DNA from: Streptomyces tendae
GTDB lineage: Bacteria; Actinomycetota; Actinomycetes; Streptomycetales; Streptomycetaceae
Assembly (NCBI RefSeq): GCF_014650435.1
Contig: NZ_BMUY01000003.1
Span: 434,001 to 498,000, forward strand
Direction: 5' to 3'
DNA: 64,000 bases
A program made the translations under genes and the position numbers. Below, piece after piece: positions 33,820-43,108 of the stretch. Every line of letters starts with the position of its first letter. Positions within the stretch are counted from its first letter, which is position 1. Under the pieces are notes generated by a model. It was not told the DNA's origin, made no database searches, and saw only the letters and a list, made by a program, of their open reading frames with translations.

Positions 33820-35505
33820 TCACTCCGTGTGCGTCGGCGCGAACGTCCGCAGGACGGCGGGGAGTACGACCACCGAAGGGCCGGGTGCGGCCAGGGCCTT
33901 CGCGAGGTCCGTCTCCAGGGTCTCCGGTGACGTCCGCACGCCCGGCACCCCGAACGACTCCGCGAGGGCGACGAAGTCGGGTCCCGGCAGGTCCGTCGCC
34001 GTGGGCTGTCCGAAGGTGTCGGTCATGTACTCGCGCAGGATGCCGTAGCCGCCGTCGTCGACGATGAGCCACGTGACGTTCAGGCCGTACTGGCGGGCGG
34101 TGGCCAGTTCGGCGACCGAGTACAGGGCACCGCCGTCGCCGGAGACCGCCAGCACCGGGTGGGTGGGGTCGGCGGCCGCGGCGCCCAGGGCCGCCGGGAA
34201 GGCGTAGCCGAGACCGCCGGCGCCCTGGGCGGAGTGCATGGTGTTGGGGGCCTTCGCGTCGAAGGCGGACCAGGCCCAGTAGGCCAGGATCGTCATGTCC
34301 CAGAAGGAGGGGGCGCGGGTCGGGAGGGCCTTGCGTACGGCGGCCAGGAGGTCCTGTTCCAGTGTGAGGTCCTGGGCGGCGATGCGGGCGCGGACCTTGT
34401 CCAGTACCCCGCTCACCCGCTCCGGGGCGGCCGGGTCGGTGCGCTCGCCCACCGTCTCGAGGAGGGCCTGGAGGGCGAGGCGGGCGTCGGCGTGGATACC
34501 GAGGGCCGGGTGGTTGGCCTCCAGCTTGCCGAGGTCGGCCTCGATCTGGATCACCCGGCCGCGGGGCGCGAACGTGTGGTAGTTCGAGGAGAGTTCGCCG
34601 AGGCCCGAGCCGACGACGAGGAGGACGTCGGCGTCCTCCAGGAAGTCCGTCGTGTGGCGGTCCTCCAGCCAGGACTGGAGGGAGAGCGGGTGTGTCCAGG
34701 GGAACGCGCCCTTGCCGCCGTAGGTGGTGACGACGGGCGCCTGGAGCCGCTCCGCCAACTGCCGCAGCTTCTTGGCGGCGTCCGCGCGGACCACTCCCCC
34801 GCCCGCGACGATCGCCGGGCGCTCGGCGCGGGTGAGCAGGTCGGCCGCCACCGCCGTCAGTTCGGGGCGCGGGGGCAGTTCCTCGGGGAAGGTGTCGCCG
34901 CCGGACACGACCGGGACGGAGGTCTCGGCGAGGAGGACGTCCTGCGGGATCTCCACCCACACCGGGCCGTGCGGGACGGTCAGCGCCGACGTCCATGCCT
35001 CCGCGATCGCGGAGGGGATCTGCGACTGGGTGCGGGCGGTGTGCACGGACTTGACCACGCCCCGGAAGGAGGCCGCCTGGTCGGGGAGTTCGTGCAGGTG
35101 GCCGTGGCGGCCGCCGCCGAGGCCCGCCCTGGGGACCTGGCTGCAGACGGCCAGGACGGGCGCGGAGGCCGCCCGCGCCTCCTGGAGCGCGGCCAGCGAG
35201 GTGAGGGCTCCCGGGCCGGTGGACAGCAGCAGCGGGGCCGCCTCGCCGGTGATCCGGCCGTAGGCGTCGGCGGCGAACCCGGCGTTGTTCTCCACCCGCA
35301 AGCCGACGTAGCGCAGGTCGGAGCGGCGCAGGGCGTCGAACACGGCGAGGGCGTGCTGGCCGGGCAGGCCGAAGACGGTGGTCGCGCCGAGCGCGGCCAG
35401 GGACTCCACGACCAGGTCCCCGCCGGTGCGCCCGGGGGGAGGATTCAGCGCGGCCTCCGTCTGGGCGGCGGTCGGACGGAGCACCAGGTCGTGGTCGTGG
35501 GTCAC
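33820..35505 (-). CDS. Thiamine-pyrophosphate-dependent decarboxylase/synthase-like enzyme
   Basis: This 561-aa protein has the three-domain architecture of the acetolactate synthase/2-oxoacid decarboxylase family: the Pyr domain with the activating Glu ([19 protein letters not shown]), a central domain ([18 protein letters not shown]), and the PP domain with the TPP/Mg motif ([20 protein letters not shown] to IVDDGGYG). GTG 35505 overlaps the stop of the ureohydrolase gene (GTGA), so the two are co-transcribed. Next to an agmatinase-family enzyme, a role like AruI (2-ketoarginine decarboxylase) in the arginine transaminase pathway is the best guess; acetolactate synthase or benzoylformate-type decarboxylase remain possible. 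Confidence 0.85.
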   Translation of the reverse strand: MTHDHDLVLRPTAAQTEAALNPPPGRTGGDLVVESLAALGATTVFGLPGQHALAVFDALRRSDLRYVGLRVENNAGFAADAYGRITGEAAPLLLSTGPGALTSLAALQEARAASAPVLAVCSQVPRAGLGGGRHGHLHELPDQAASFRGVVKSVHTARTQSQIPSAIAEAWTSALTVPHGPVWVEIPQDVLLAETSVPVVSGGDTFPEELPPRPELTAVAADLLTRAERPAIVAGGGVVRADAAKKLRQLAERLQAPVVTTYGGKGAFPWTHPLSLQSWLEDRHTTDFLEDADVLLVVGSGLGELSSNYHTFAPRGRVIQIEADLGKLEANHPALGIHADARLALQALLETVGERTDPAAPERVSGVLDKVRARIAAQDLTLEQDLLAAVRKALPTRAPSFWDMTILAYWAWSAFDAKAPNTMHSAQGAGGLGYAFPAALGAAAADPTHPVLAVSGDGGALYSVAELATARQYGLNVTWLIVDDGGYGILREYMTDTFGQPTATDLPGPDFVALAESFGVPGVRTSPETLETDLAKALAAPGPSVVVLPAVLRTFAPTHTE

Positions 35506-36470
35506 TTGGAACGCGCCTCGGCGATCTGGCGGGACATGATCGTGGTCAGTTCGTAGGCGGTGTGCGAGGCGGCGACCGACGTGATCTCCGCGTGGTCGTA
35601 GGCCGGGGCGACCTCGACGACGTCGGCGGAGACCAGGTTGCAGGAGGCCAGGCCGCGCAGGATCTCCAGCAGCTCGCGGGAGGTCATGCCGCCCGCCTCG
35701 GGGGTGCCGGTGCCGGGGGCGTGGGCGGGGTCGAGGCAGTCGATGTCGATGGAGATGTACAGCGGGCGGTCCCCGATGCGCTGCCTCAGCTGGTCGGCCA
35801 CCTCGTCGGCGCCGCGGCGGTAGACGTCCGCCGACGTGACGATGCCGAAGCCCATCTTCTCGTCGTCGGTGAGGTCCTTCTTGCCGTACAGGGGGCCGCG
35901 GGTGCCGACGTGGGAGAGCGCGGAGGTGTCGAGCACGCCCTCCTCCACCGCGCGCCGGAAGGGCGTGCCGTGGGTGTACTCGGCGCCGAAGTAGGTGTCC
36001 CAGGTGTCCAGGTGGGCGTCGAAGTGCAGCAGCGCGACGGGCCCGTGCTTCTTGGCGACCGAGCGGAGCAGCGGGAGGGCGATGGTGTGGTCGCCGCCCA
36101 GGGTCATCAGGCGGGCGCCGGTGCCGAGGAGGTCGTCGGCGGCGGCCTCGATCGTCTCGACGGCCTCGTGGATGTTGAACGGGTTCACGGCGATGTCGCC
36201 GCCGTCCGCGACCTGGGCGAGGGCGAAGGGGGAGGCGTCCTGCGCCGGGTTGTAGGGGCGCAGCAGGCGGGATGCCTCACGGATGGCGTTGCCGCCGAAG
36301 CGGGCGCCGGGCCGGTAGGAGACGCCCGAGTCGAACGGCACGCCCACGACGGCGACGTCGGCGGCGCCGACCTCGTCCAGGCGCGGGAGCCGGGCGAAGG
36401 TCGCGGGCCCGGCGTAGCGCGGGATCCGCGAGGAGTCGACGGGCCCGCGGGGCGTCTCGTTGCTGCTCAT
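35502..36470 (-). CDS. speB: Agmatinase-family ureohydrolase (agmatinase or guanidinobutyrase)
   Basis: This 322-aa binuclear Mn ureohydrolase has all metal-ligand motifs: [23 protein letters not shown], and [20 protein letters not shown]. It removes urea from a guanidino compound; agmatine to putrescine or 4-guanidinobutyrate to GABA are the likely reactions and cannot be separated by motif alone. ATG 36470 follows AAGGAAGG. It is the first gene of the operon with a TPP enzyme; that pairing favours the guanidinobutyrate route of arginine breakdown, for which speB would be a misnomer. The shared upstream region with the phosphatase gene carries TGTACTG repeats. Confidence 0.9.
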   Translation of the reverse strand: MSSNETPRGPVDSSRIPRYAGPATFARLPRLDEVGAADVAVVGVPFDSGVSYRPGARFGGNAIREASRLLRPYNPAQDASPFALAQVADGGDIAVNPFNIHEAVETIEAAADDLLGTGARLMTLGGDHTIALPLLRSVAKKHGPVALLHFDAHLDTWDTYFGAEYTHGTPFRRAVEEGVLDTSALSHVGTRGPLYGKKDLTDDEKMGFGIVTSADVYRRGADEVADQLRQRIGDRPLYISIDIDCLDPAHAPGTGTPEAGGMTSRELLEILRGLASCNLVSADVVEVAPAYDHAEITSVAASHTAYELTTIMSRQIAEARSK

Positions 36471-36679
36471 GCACTGCCTTCCTTCTTACGCTTCGTCGCG
36501 TATGTACTGCTGCTGTCCGACTGTACTGGTGAGCGGGGCAGCCGGTCGTCGCAGACTAGATGGCCCAATTGCCGCCGCGACATGTACATTCCGTCCATAC
36601 GCGGGCCGGGGACTGGTGGAATCGGCTATCCCGGCGGGACCGGCTGCTGTCCGGGCCGGGGCTGCCTCACAATGGAGCC
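36471..36679. promoter_or_regulatory. Divergent intergenic region with TGTACTG direct repeats
   Basis: Between the ureohydrolase and phosphatase starts, TGTACTG occurs at 36501-36507 and 36520-36526 (19 bp apart), with a related ATGTACATTCC at 36580. These are candidate regulator sites; no clear promoter pair is seen. Confidence 0.35.
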
Positions 36680-37468
36680 ATGCCGATACCCGGGACACCC
36701 AGCCGCGCCGAACTCGCCGAGCACCTCGTCAGGACGCGTATCGCGGGCGACGTCGCCACGCCCCGCGAGAACAACCTCTCCCACTACCGGAAACTGGCGA
36801 ACGGCGACCGGGGCTTCTGGCTCGGTCTGGAGCTGGGCGACCGCTGGAGCGACGAGCAGGACGTGCTCGCGGTGATGGCGGAGCGGGTCGGCGTCAACGA
36901 CGACCCCGAGCACCGGTACGGGCAGGACACCATCGATGTCGAGCTGACCGTTTCGGCGCTGGAGCGGATGGCGGGGCGGCTGCGCAAGGCGGCCGACGGC
37001 GGGCAGCGGGTGCTGTTCGCCACCGGTCACCCCGGCGGGCTGCTCGACGTGCACCGCGCCACGGCCGCCGCGCTGCGGACCGCGGGCTGCGAGATCGTGG
37101 TGATCCCGGAGGGGCTGACCACGGAGGAGGGGTACGTGCAGCAGTTCGCGGACGTGTCCGTGCTGGAGCACGGGGCCTCGCTGTGGCACACCCACTCGGG
37201 CGAGCCGATGAAGGCCATCCTGACCGGTCTGGAGCGCGAGGGCCGTCCGCTGCCGGACCTGGTGGTCGCCGACCACGGCTGGGCCGGGTACGCCGCCCAG
37301 CACGGCGTGGACTCGGTCGGCTACGCGGACTGCAACGACCCGGCCCTCTTCCTCGCCGAGTCCGAGGGCACCCTCCAGGTGGCGGTGCCGCTGGACGACC
37401 ACGTGGTCAGCCCGCGCTACTACGACCCGATGACGGCGTACCTGCTGTCGGAGGCCGGGCTGGAATAG
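36680..37468 (+). CDS. Phosphatase-family protein (PF15698-like)
   Basis: This 262-aa soluble protein begins MPIPGTPSRAELAEHLVRTR. Visible motifs are VLFATGHPGGLLDVHRATAA, DLVVADHGWAGYAAQHG and a C-terminal VPLDDHVVSPRYYDPMTAYL, which agree with the actinobacterial 'Phosphatase' family. The conserved Asp/His residues suggest a metal or phosphoryl-transfer site, but the substrate is not known. ATG 36680 follows TGGAGCC. It is divergent from the ureohydrolase operon and convergent with the CDF transporter gene, from which a Ser/Arg-coding-like repeat region separates it. Confidence 0.8.
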   Translation: MPIPGTPSRAELAEHLVRTRIAGDVATPRENNLSHYRKLANGDRGFWLGLELGDRWSDEQDVLAVMAERVGVNDDPEHRYGQDTIDVELTVSALERMAGRLRKAADGGQRVLFATGHPGGLLDVHRATAAALRTAGCEIVVIPEGLTTEEGYVQQFADVSVLEHGASLWHTHSGEPMKAILTGLEREGRPLPDLVVADHGWAGYAAQHGVDSVGYADCNDPALFLAESEGTLQVAVPLDDHVVSPRYYDPMTAYLLSEAGLE

Positions 37469-37475
37469 CCCGCAC

Positions 37476-37531
37476 CCCCCGCGGCTCGGCCCCCGCGGCT
37501 CGGCCCTCGCGACTCGGGCTGTCACGGCTCG
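37476..37531 (+). repeat. Degenerate 14-15 bp tandem repeats (CCGCGGCTCGG)
   Basis: Four copies of a CCGCGGCTCGG-type unit with drift (CGCGGCTCGG, CGCGGCTCGG, CGCGACTCGG, CACGGCTCGG) fill the 67-bp gap between convergent genes. They may act as a weak terminator region. Confidence 0.6.
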
Positions 37532-37535
37532 GCTC

Positions 37536-38519
37536 CTACGGCCAGGGGTTGAGCCCCTCCGAGCGGCGCTGCGCGAAGCCCGGCGTCGGGTCCAGGTAGA
37601 CCCGGCGCACGATCGGGAACTGCTCACGCAGCCGCTGCTCGGCCCGTTCGCAGGCCCACTCGATCTGCGCCGCCGTCGACACGTCCCGGAAGTCGACCTT
37701 GGCGGCGACCAGTGCCTCGTTCGGCCCCTGCACCAGGGTGGTCAGCTCCAGTACGGCCTCGATGTGCTCGACGGCCACCAGCTCCGCCCGGATCCGGTCC
37801 CGGACGGTGCGCGAGAGCGGGCGGCCGACCAGGAACTCGGCGTTGGAGCGGCCCAGCACCCAGGCGACGTACAGCAGCAGCGCGCCGATGCACAGCGAGG
37901 CGACGGCGTCCCAGACGCCGGAGCCGGTGAGCTGTCCGCCGAGCAGTCCGCCCGCGGCCAGCAGCAGGCCGGCCAGCGCGGCGGAGTCCTCCATGACGAC
38001 GGCCTTCACGGCGGTGTCGGGGGTGCGGCGCAGATAGCGGCCGAAGGACACCCGGTGATGGGCGGCCTCGCCGCGGACCTGTCTGAGGCCGGTGCGCAGC
38101 GAGTAGCCCTCCAGGACGAAGGCGACGGCCAGGACGATGTACGAGACCAGCGGGTCGCCGAGGTCCTCGCCGTGGGTGAGGGTGTGGATGCCGTCGTAGA
38201 GGGAGAAGACGGCGCCGCCGACGAAGGTGGCGACGGCGGCGAGCAGCGCCCAGATGTAGCGCTCGGGTCCGTGGCCGAGGGGGTGGTCCTCGTCGGCGGG
38301 GCGGACGCTGCGTTTGAGCGAGGTCAGCAGCAGCACCTCGGTGACGGTGTCGGCGACCGAGTGCGCGGCCTCGGACAGCATCGCGCTGGAGCCGCTGATC
38401 ACGCCGGCCACCGCCTTGGCGACGGCGATGCCCAGATTGGCGAAGGCGGCGACGAGCACCGTGAAGGTGCTGTCGCCGCCGCCGTTCCCCGTGCCCGCTC
38501 CCGCTGCCGTGTCCGCCAT
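37536..38519 (-). CDS. Cation diffusion facilitator (CDF) metal transporter
   Basis: This 327-aa protein has about six membrane helices (VLVAAFANLGIAVAKAVAGV, AMLSEAAHSVADTVTEVLLL, YIWALLAAVATFVGGAVFSL, LAGLLLAAGGLLGGQL) with the metal-site residues in SEAAHSVADT and HPLGHGPERY, and a cytoplasmic C-terminal domain. CDF proteins export Zn2+, Fe2+, Co2+, Mn2+ or similar using the proton gradient. ATG 38519 starts the family-typical N-terminus; the longer frame is unlikely. It lies 5 bp after the stop of the thioesterase gene, on the same strand, so the two may be co-transcribed without functional connection. Confidence 0.9.
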   Translation of the reverse strand: MADTAAGAGTGNGGGDSTFTVLVAAFANLGIAVAKAVAGVISGSSAMLSEAAHSVADTVTEVLLLTSLKRSVRPADEDHPLGHGPERYIWALLAAVATFVGGAVFSLYDGIHTLTHGEDLGDPLVSYIVLAVAFVLEGYSLRTGLRQVRGEAAHHRVSFGRYLRRTPDTAVKAVVMEDSAALAGLLLAAGGLLGGQLTGSGVWDAVASLCIGALLLYVAWVLGRSNAEFLVGRPLSRTVRDRIRAELVAVEHIEAVLELTTLVQGPNEALVAAKVDFRDVSTAAQIEWACERAEQRLREQFPIVRRVYLDPTPGFAQRRSEGLNPWP

Positions 38520-38524
38520 GCCCC

Positions 38525-39397
38525 TCAGTGTTCCCGAGGGACGCGCACCACGCCTTCCTGGACGACCGATATGGCGAGCCGCCCGTCCTGGGTGTGGATG
38601 CGCGCCTGGCCAAGGCCCCGGCCGCCGGACGCGGACGGCGACTGCTGGTCGTACAGCAGCCATTCGTCGGCGCGGAAGGGCCGGTGGAACCACATGGCGT
38701 GGTCCAGCGAGGCCCCGACGACGTCGCCGACGGCCCAGCCGCCGCGGCCGTGCGCGAGCAGGACCGAGTCGAGCAGGGTCATGTCGGAGACGTAGGTGGC
38801 GAGGACGACGTGCAGCAGGGGGTCGTCCGCGAGCTTGCCGTTGGTGCGGAACCACACCTGGGAGTGCGGTTCGCGCGGGGTGCCGAAGTCGCCGAAGGGC
38901 GGGTCGTCGACGTAGCGCAGGTCGACGGCGGCGCGCGCCTCCAGGAAGCGCTCCACGGTCTCGGCGGGCAGGTGCGGGTAGCCGCGCAGCCGCTCCTCGC
39001 CGGTGGGGAGGGTCGCCGGGTCCGGTGCGGGCGGCATCGGGGCCTGGTGGTCGAGGCCCTCCTCGTACGTCTGGAAGGACGCCGACAGGGTGAAGATCGG
39101 CTTGCCGTGCTGGACGGCGACGACGCGGCGGGTGGTGAAGGAACGGCCGTCGCGCAGCCGGTCGACGTTGTAGACGATGGGGGCGCCCGGGTCGCCGGGG
39201 CGCAGGAAGTACGCGTGCAGGGAGTGCGCGTGCCGGTCCTCGGGGACCGTGCGGCCGGCGGCGACCATGGCCTGGGCCGCCACCTGCCCGCCGAAGACCC
39301 GGGGGACGACGGCGGACCGGGAGCGGCCGCGGTAGATGTCCTCCTCGATCCGCTCGAGGTCGAGCAGGTCGAGGAGGGACTGGAGTGCTTCGCTCAT
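38525..39397 (-). CDS. tesB: Acyl-CoA thioesterase II (TesB-like)
   Basis: This 290-aa double-hotdog thioesterase aligns over its full length: LQSLLDLLDLERIEEDIYRG at the start, VFGGQVAAQAMVAAGRTV, the HSLHAYFLRPGDPGAPIVYN motif, and the C-terminal LDHAMWFHRPFRADEWLLYD with the catalytic Asp, followed by the Ser/Gln region (SASGGRGLGQARIHTQDG). It hydrolyses medium/long acyl-CoAs to free acid and CoA. It lies 10 bp after the acyl-CoA dehydrogenase gene, so both probably form one operon for fatty acyl-CoA turnover, with the CDF gene perhaps included. Confidence 0.93.
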   Translation of the reverse strand: MSEALQSLLDLLDLERIEEDIYRGRSRSAVVPRVFGGQVAAQAMVAAGRTVPEDRHAHSLHAYFLRPGDPGAPIVYNVDRLRDGRSFTTRRVVAVQHGKPIFTLSASFQTYEEGLDHQAPMPPAPDPATLPTGEERLRGYPHLPAETVERFLEARAAVDLRYVDDPPFGDFGTPREPHSQVWFRTNGKLADDPLLHVVLATYVSDMTLLDSVLLAHGRGGWAVGDVVGASLDHAMWFHRPFRADEWLLYDQQSPSASGGRGLGQARIHTQDGRLAISVVQEGVVRVPREH

Positions 39398-39407
39398 GAC
39401 CTGTGGT

Positions 39408-40565
39408 CTACAGGCCCATGTTCTTCGCGATGATCGACTTCATGATCTCGCTGGTGCCGCCGTAGATGCGGTTGACGCGGTTGTCCGCGTACAGGCGGGC
39501 GATCGGGTACTCGTTCATGTAGCCGTAGCCGCCGTGCAGCTGGAGGCAGCGGTCGATGACGCGGTGGGCGACCTCGGTGCAGAACAGCTTGGCGGACGCG
39601 GCCTCGGCGGGGGTGAGCTCCCCGGCGTCCAGGGCCTCGGTGGCGCGGTCGACGACGGCCTCTGCGGCGTCCACCTCGGCCTGGCAGGCGGCCAGCTCGA
39701 ACTTGGTGTTCTGGAAGTGGGCGACCGGCTTGCCGAAGACGGTGCGGTCCTGCACGTACTGCTTGGCGAACCGGACGGCGGCCTTGGCCTGCGCGTAGGC
39801 GCCGAAGGCGATGCCCCAGCGCTCGGAGGCCAGGTTGTGGCCGAGGTAGTAGAAGCCCTTGTTCTCCTCGCCGAGCAGGTCCTCGACGGGGACCTTGACG
39901 TCGACGAAGGCCAGCTCGGCGGTGTCGGAGGTGCGCAGGCCCAGCTTGTCCAGCTTGCGGCCGACGGAGTAGCCCTCGGACTTGGTGTCCACGGCGAACA
40001 GGGAGATGCCGTGGCGGCGGTCCTCGGCGGTGGGCGCGTCGGTGCGGGCGCAGACGATGACCTTGTCGGCGTGCACTCCGCCGGTGATGAAGGTCTTGGC
40101 GCCGTTGAGGACGTAGTGGGTGCCGTCCTCGGAGAGCTTGGCGGTGGACTTCATGCCCGCGAGGTCGGAGCCGGTGCCGGGCTCCGTCATCGCGATGGCC
40201 CACATCTCCTCGCCGGTGACGAACTTCGGCAGGTAGCGCTTCTTCTGCTCGTCGGTGGCCAGCATGTTGATGTAGGGCAGGGCGAGCAGCACGTGGACGC
40301 CGGAGCCGCCGAACTGGACGCCCGCGCGGGCGGTCTCCTCGTAGAGGACGGCCTCGAACTTGTGGCTGTCCATGCCGGCGCCACCGAACTCCTCGGGCAC
40401 GTTGATGCCGAAGATGCCCAGCTCGCCGAGCTTGTAGTAGAACTCGCGCGGCGCCTGGCCCGCGGCGAACCAGTCGTCGTAGACGGGGACGACCTCGGCC
40501 TCGATGAAGGCGCGGAGGGTCTCCCGGAACGCCTCGTGGTCCTCGTTGAACACCGTACGGCGCAC
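39408..40565 (-). CDS. Acyl-CoA dehydrogenase
   Basis: This 385-aa flavoprotein has the standard three domains: helical N-terminus (NEDHEAFRETLRAFIEAEVV), FAD/substrate-binding middle (AIAMTEPGTGSDLAGMKSTA, LNGAKTFITGG), and C-terminal helices (CLQLHGGYGYMNEYPIARLYADNRVNRIYGGTSEIM). It makes the alpha-beta double bond of an acyl-CoA and passes electrons to ETF. I chose GTG 40565 because GGAGGTGG precedes it; the longer frame to 40613 runs into the palindromic operator. Expressed with the TesB gene downstream. It shares the region with the TetR regulator nearby on the same strand, and the exact acyl chain is unknown. Confidence 0.92.
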   Translation of the reverse strand: MRRTVFNEDHEAFRETLRAFIEAEVVPVYDDWFAAGQAPREFYYKLGELGIFGINVPEEFGGAGMDSHKFEAVLYEETARAGVQFGGSGVHVLLALPYINMLATDEQKKRYLPKFVTGEEMWAIAMTEPGTGSDLAGMKSTAKLSEDGTHYVLNGAKTFITGGVHADKVIVCARTDAPTAEDRRHGISLFAVDTKSEGYSVGRKLDKLGLRTSDTAELAFVDVKVPVEDLLGEENKGFYYLGHNLASERWGIAFGAYAQAKAAVRFAKQYVQDRTVFGKPVAHFQNTKFELAACQAEVDAAEAVVDRATEALDAGELTPAEAASAKLFCTEVAHRVIDRCLQLHGGYGYMNEYPIARLYADNRVNRIYGGTSEIMKSIIAKNMGL

Positions 40566-40586
40566 CGCGCCACCTCCAGGGTACGA

Positions 40587-40610
40587 ATATCTAAGCGCTT
40601 GCTCAGATAT
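40587..40610. promoter_or_regulatory. Palindromic operator before the acyl-CoA dehydrogenase gene
   Basis: ATATCT and AGATAT (40587-40592, 40605-40610) flank a core that extends the symmetry (TCTAAGC...GCTCAGA). It lies 22-45 bp upstream of the GTG, over the likely -10 region, and resembles TetR-family operators of fatty-acid-degradation genes. It differs from the TTAACG sites next to the TetR gene at 40755, so another regulator may bind it. Confidence 0.5.
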
Positions 40611-40754
40611 CACCGTACCGGCGGGTAGCCGAAGGCGTCCAGACCGGGGCGCGGGTAACCCTCGTCACTCCGGGGCGCGGCCGCAGGACCGCGCCTCGCT
40701 CGACCGGGGAGCGGAGGCCCCCTGCCCGATCGGCCGGGAGGCGAGGAAGCAGCC

Positions 40755-41375
40755 TTACGCCTCCCCCACCGCCGCGAACGCCCCCCGCGCCATCCGGTGC
40801 AGCAGCGACGCCGTCACCGCGCGGCCGGGCAGGGAGCCGGGGCGGCCCAGGTGGGGGGTGGAGTTCAGCAGGCCGAAGACCGAGTGGACGGCGGAGCGGG
40901 CGGCGGGCTCGGCGAGGGCCGGGTAGACCTCCCGGAGCACGCCGACCCACAGCTCGACGTACTGCCGCTGCAACTGGCGCACCATCTTGCGGTCGGCGTC
41001 CCGCAGGCGGTCCAGCTCGCGGTCGTGCAGGGTGATGAGCGGGCGGTCGTCGAGCGCGAAGTCGATGTGCCCCTCGATGAGCGAGTCGAGGACCGCCCCG
41101 GGTCCACCGGCATCCGCCCCGGAGCCGGTCGCCCCGTCCGCCTCCGCCAGCCGCCGCTTCGCCCCGGTCAGCAGCGAGTCGCTGATCCCGACCAGCAGCT
41201 CGGCGAGCATCGCGTCCTTGCCGGGGAAGTGCCGGTACAGGCCGGGACCGCTGATGCCGACCGCGGCGCCTATCTCGTCGACGCCCACCCCGTGGAAGCC
41301 GCGCTCGGCGAAGAGCCGGGCGGCCTCCTTGAGGATCTGCTCGCGGCGGGTGGGGGCATCGGTTCTGGTGGCCAT
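40755..41375 (-). CDS. TetR-family regulator, probably of leucine/isovalerate catabolism
   Basis: This 206-aa TetR protein has an N-terminal HTH (RREQILKEAARLFAERGFHG, IGAAVGISGPGLYRHFPGKD) and a helical ligand domain. It is divergent from the methylcrotonyl-CoA carboxylase operon, and two palindromes (TTAGCGGTCGTTAA, TTAACGCTCATTAA) lie between the genes, the first only about 25 bp from its own ATG (41375). By position it represses the leucine operon and itself, probably responding to a pathway acyl-CoA. The 150-bp stretch from its stop to the dehydrogenase start includes the palindrome at 40587. Confidence 0.88.
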   Translation of the reverse strand: MATRTDAPTRREQILKEAARLFAERGFHGVGVDEIGAAVGISGPGLYRHFPGKDAMLAELLVGISDSLLTGAKRRLAEADGATGSGADAGGPGAVLDSLIEGHIDFALDDRPLITLHDRELDRLRDADRKMVRQLQRQYVELWVGVLREVYPALAEPAARSAVHSVFGLLNSTPHLGRPGSLPGRAVTASLLHRMARGAFAAVGEA

Positions 41376-41396
41376 GGGATCGATTCTAGACAGGGC

Positions 41397-41442
41397 GGTT
41401 AGCGGTCGTTAACCTGAGGGAAATGCGTTAACGCTCATTAAC
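41397..41442. promoter_or_regulatory. Two TetR-type operators upstream of the leucine operon
   Basis: GGTTAGCGGTCGTTAACC (41397-41414) and GTTAACGCTCATTAAC (41427-41442) share the palindromic plan TTAnCG-N2-CnTTAA, 29 bp centre to centre. They lie in the 105-bp gap between divergent TetR and carboxylase genes and are the likely repressor sites. Confidence 0.65.
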
Positions 41443-41480
41443 CGATCGACCGATCGACCATCGGGTGAGGGGACCGCAGG

Positions 41481-43097
41481 ATGCACGAGGCACCGGAGCT
41501 GACGACAGCGGCGGATCCCGCGTCGGAAACCTTTCGGGCCAACGAGGAGGCGCACGCCGCCCTCGTTCAGGAACTGCGCGCCAAGCTCGCGGCGGCCCGG
41601 CTGGGCGGCGGCGAGCGGGCGCGGGCCCGGCACACCGCGCGCGGCAAGCTGCTGCCGCGCGACCGCGTGGACGCGCTGCTCGATCCGGGCTCGCCGTTCC
41701 TGGAGCTGGCGCCGCTCGCGGCCGACGGGCTCTACGACGGCGCCGCCCCCGCGGCCGGCGTGATCGCCGGGATCGGCCGGGTCAGCGGCCGGGAGTGCGT
41801 GATCGTCGCCAACGACGCCACCGTCAAGGGCGGCACGTACTACCCGATGACCGTGAAGAAGCACCTGCGGGCACAGGAGGTGGCGCTGGAGAACCGGCTG
41901 CCGTGCCTGTACCTGGTGGACTCGGGGGGCGCCTTCCTGCCGATGCAGGACGAGGTCTTCCCCGACCGCGAGCACTTCGGGCGGATCTTCTACAACCAGG
42001 CCCGGATGTCGGGCGCGGGCATCCCGCAGATCGCCGCCGTCCTCGGCTCCTGCACGGCGGGCGGCGCGTACGTCCCGGCGATGAGCGACGAGGCGGTGAT
42101 CGTCCGCAATCAGGGCACGATCTTCCTGGGCGGCCCGCCGCTGGTGAAGGCGGCCACCGGTGAGGTGGTCACGGCCGAGGAGCTGGGCGGCGGCGAGGTC
42201 CACTCGCGGGTGTCCGGCGTGACCGACCACCTCGCGGAGGACGACCCGCACGCCCTGCGCATCGTGCGCCAGATCGTCTCCACCCTGCCGGAGCGCGGCA
42301 CCCTCCCCTGGGGCGTGCAGGCGGCCGTCGAGCCGAAGGTGGACCCGCAGGGTCTGTACGGCGCGGTGCCGGTCGACTCCCGCACCCCCTACGACGTCCG
42401 CGAGGTCATCGCGCGCGTGGTGGACGGCTCCCGGTTTGCCGAGTTCAAGTCCGAGTACGGCCAGACCCTGGTCACCGGTTTCGCCCGCATCCACGGCCAC
42501 CCGGTCGGGATCGTCGCGAACAACGGCATCCTGTTCTCCGAGTCGGCCCAGAAGGGCGCCCACTTCATCGAGCTGTGCGACCAGCGCGGCATCCCGCTGG
42601 TGTTCCTGCAGAACATCTCCGGGTTCATGGTGGGCCGGGACTACGAGGCCGGTGGCATCGCCAAGCACGGCGCCAAGATGGTGACGGCGGTGGCCTGCAC
42701 CCGGGTGCCGAAGCTGACGGTGGTCGTCGGCGGTTCGTACGGCGCGGGGAACTACTCGATGTGCGGGCGGGCGTATTCGCCGCGCTTCCTGTGGATGTGG
42801 CCCAACGCCAAGATCTCCGTGATGGGCGGCGAGCAGGCCGCGTCCGTGCTGGCCACGGTCAAGCGGGACCAGCTGGAGGCGCGCGGCGAACAGTGGCCGG
42901 CCGAGGAGGAGGAGTCCTTCAAGGCGCCGGTCCGCGCCCAGTACGAGCGCCAGGGCAACGCCTACTACGCGACCGCCCGCCTGTGGGACGACGGCGTGAT
43001 CGAGCCCGCCGACACCCGGCAGGTGCTGGGCCTGGCCCTGACCGCGTGTGCCAACGCGCCGCTGGGTGAACCCCAGTTCGGCGTCTTCCGGATGTGA
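41481..43097 (+). CDS. Methylcrotonyl-CoA carboxylase beta subunit (carboxyltransferase)
   Basis: This 538-aa biotin-dependent carboxyltransferase has two crotonase-like domains: the N half with [25 protein letters not shown] acyl-CoA site and the C half with [20 protein letters not shown] and the MCC-type signature [36 protein letters not shown]. It carboxylates 3-methylcrotonyl-CoA (leucine breakdown) with the alpha subunit encoded next. The gene is first in a four-gene operon (beta, alpha, HMG-CoA lyase, acyl-CoA dehydrogenase). ATG 41481 follows GAGGGG. Acetyl/propionyl-CoA carboxylase is the alternative, but the HMG-CoA lyase downstream decides for MCC. Confidence 0.93.
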   Translation: MHEAPELTTAADPASETFRANEEAHAALVQELRAKLAAARLGGGERARARHTARGKLLPRDRVDALLDPGSPFLELAPLAADGLYDGAAPAAGVIAGIGRVSGRECVIVANDATVKGGTYYPMTVKKHLRAQEVALENRLPCLYLVDSGGAFLPMQDEVFPDREHFGRIFYNQARMSGAGIPQIAAVLGSCTAGGAYVPAMSDEAVIVRNQGTIFLGGPPLVKAATGEVVTAEELGGGEVHSRVSGVTDHLAEDDPHALRIVRQIVSTLPERGTLPWGVQAAVEPKVDPQGLYGAVPVDSRTPYDVREVIARVVDGSRFAEFKSEYGQTLVTGFARIHGHPVGIVANNGILFSESAQKGAHFIELCDQRGIPLVFLQNISGFMVGRDYEAGGIAKHGAKMVTAVACTRVPKLTVVVGGSYGAGNYSMCGRAYSPRFLWMWPNAKISVMGGEQAASVLATVKRDQLEARGEQWPAEEEESFKAPVRAQYERQGNAYYATARLWDDGVIEPADTRQVLGLALTACANAPLGEPQFGVFRM

Positions 43098-43108
43098 GGA
43101 GGGGACCC

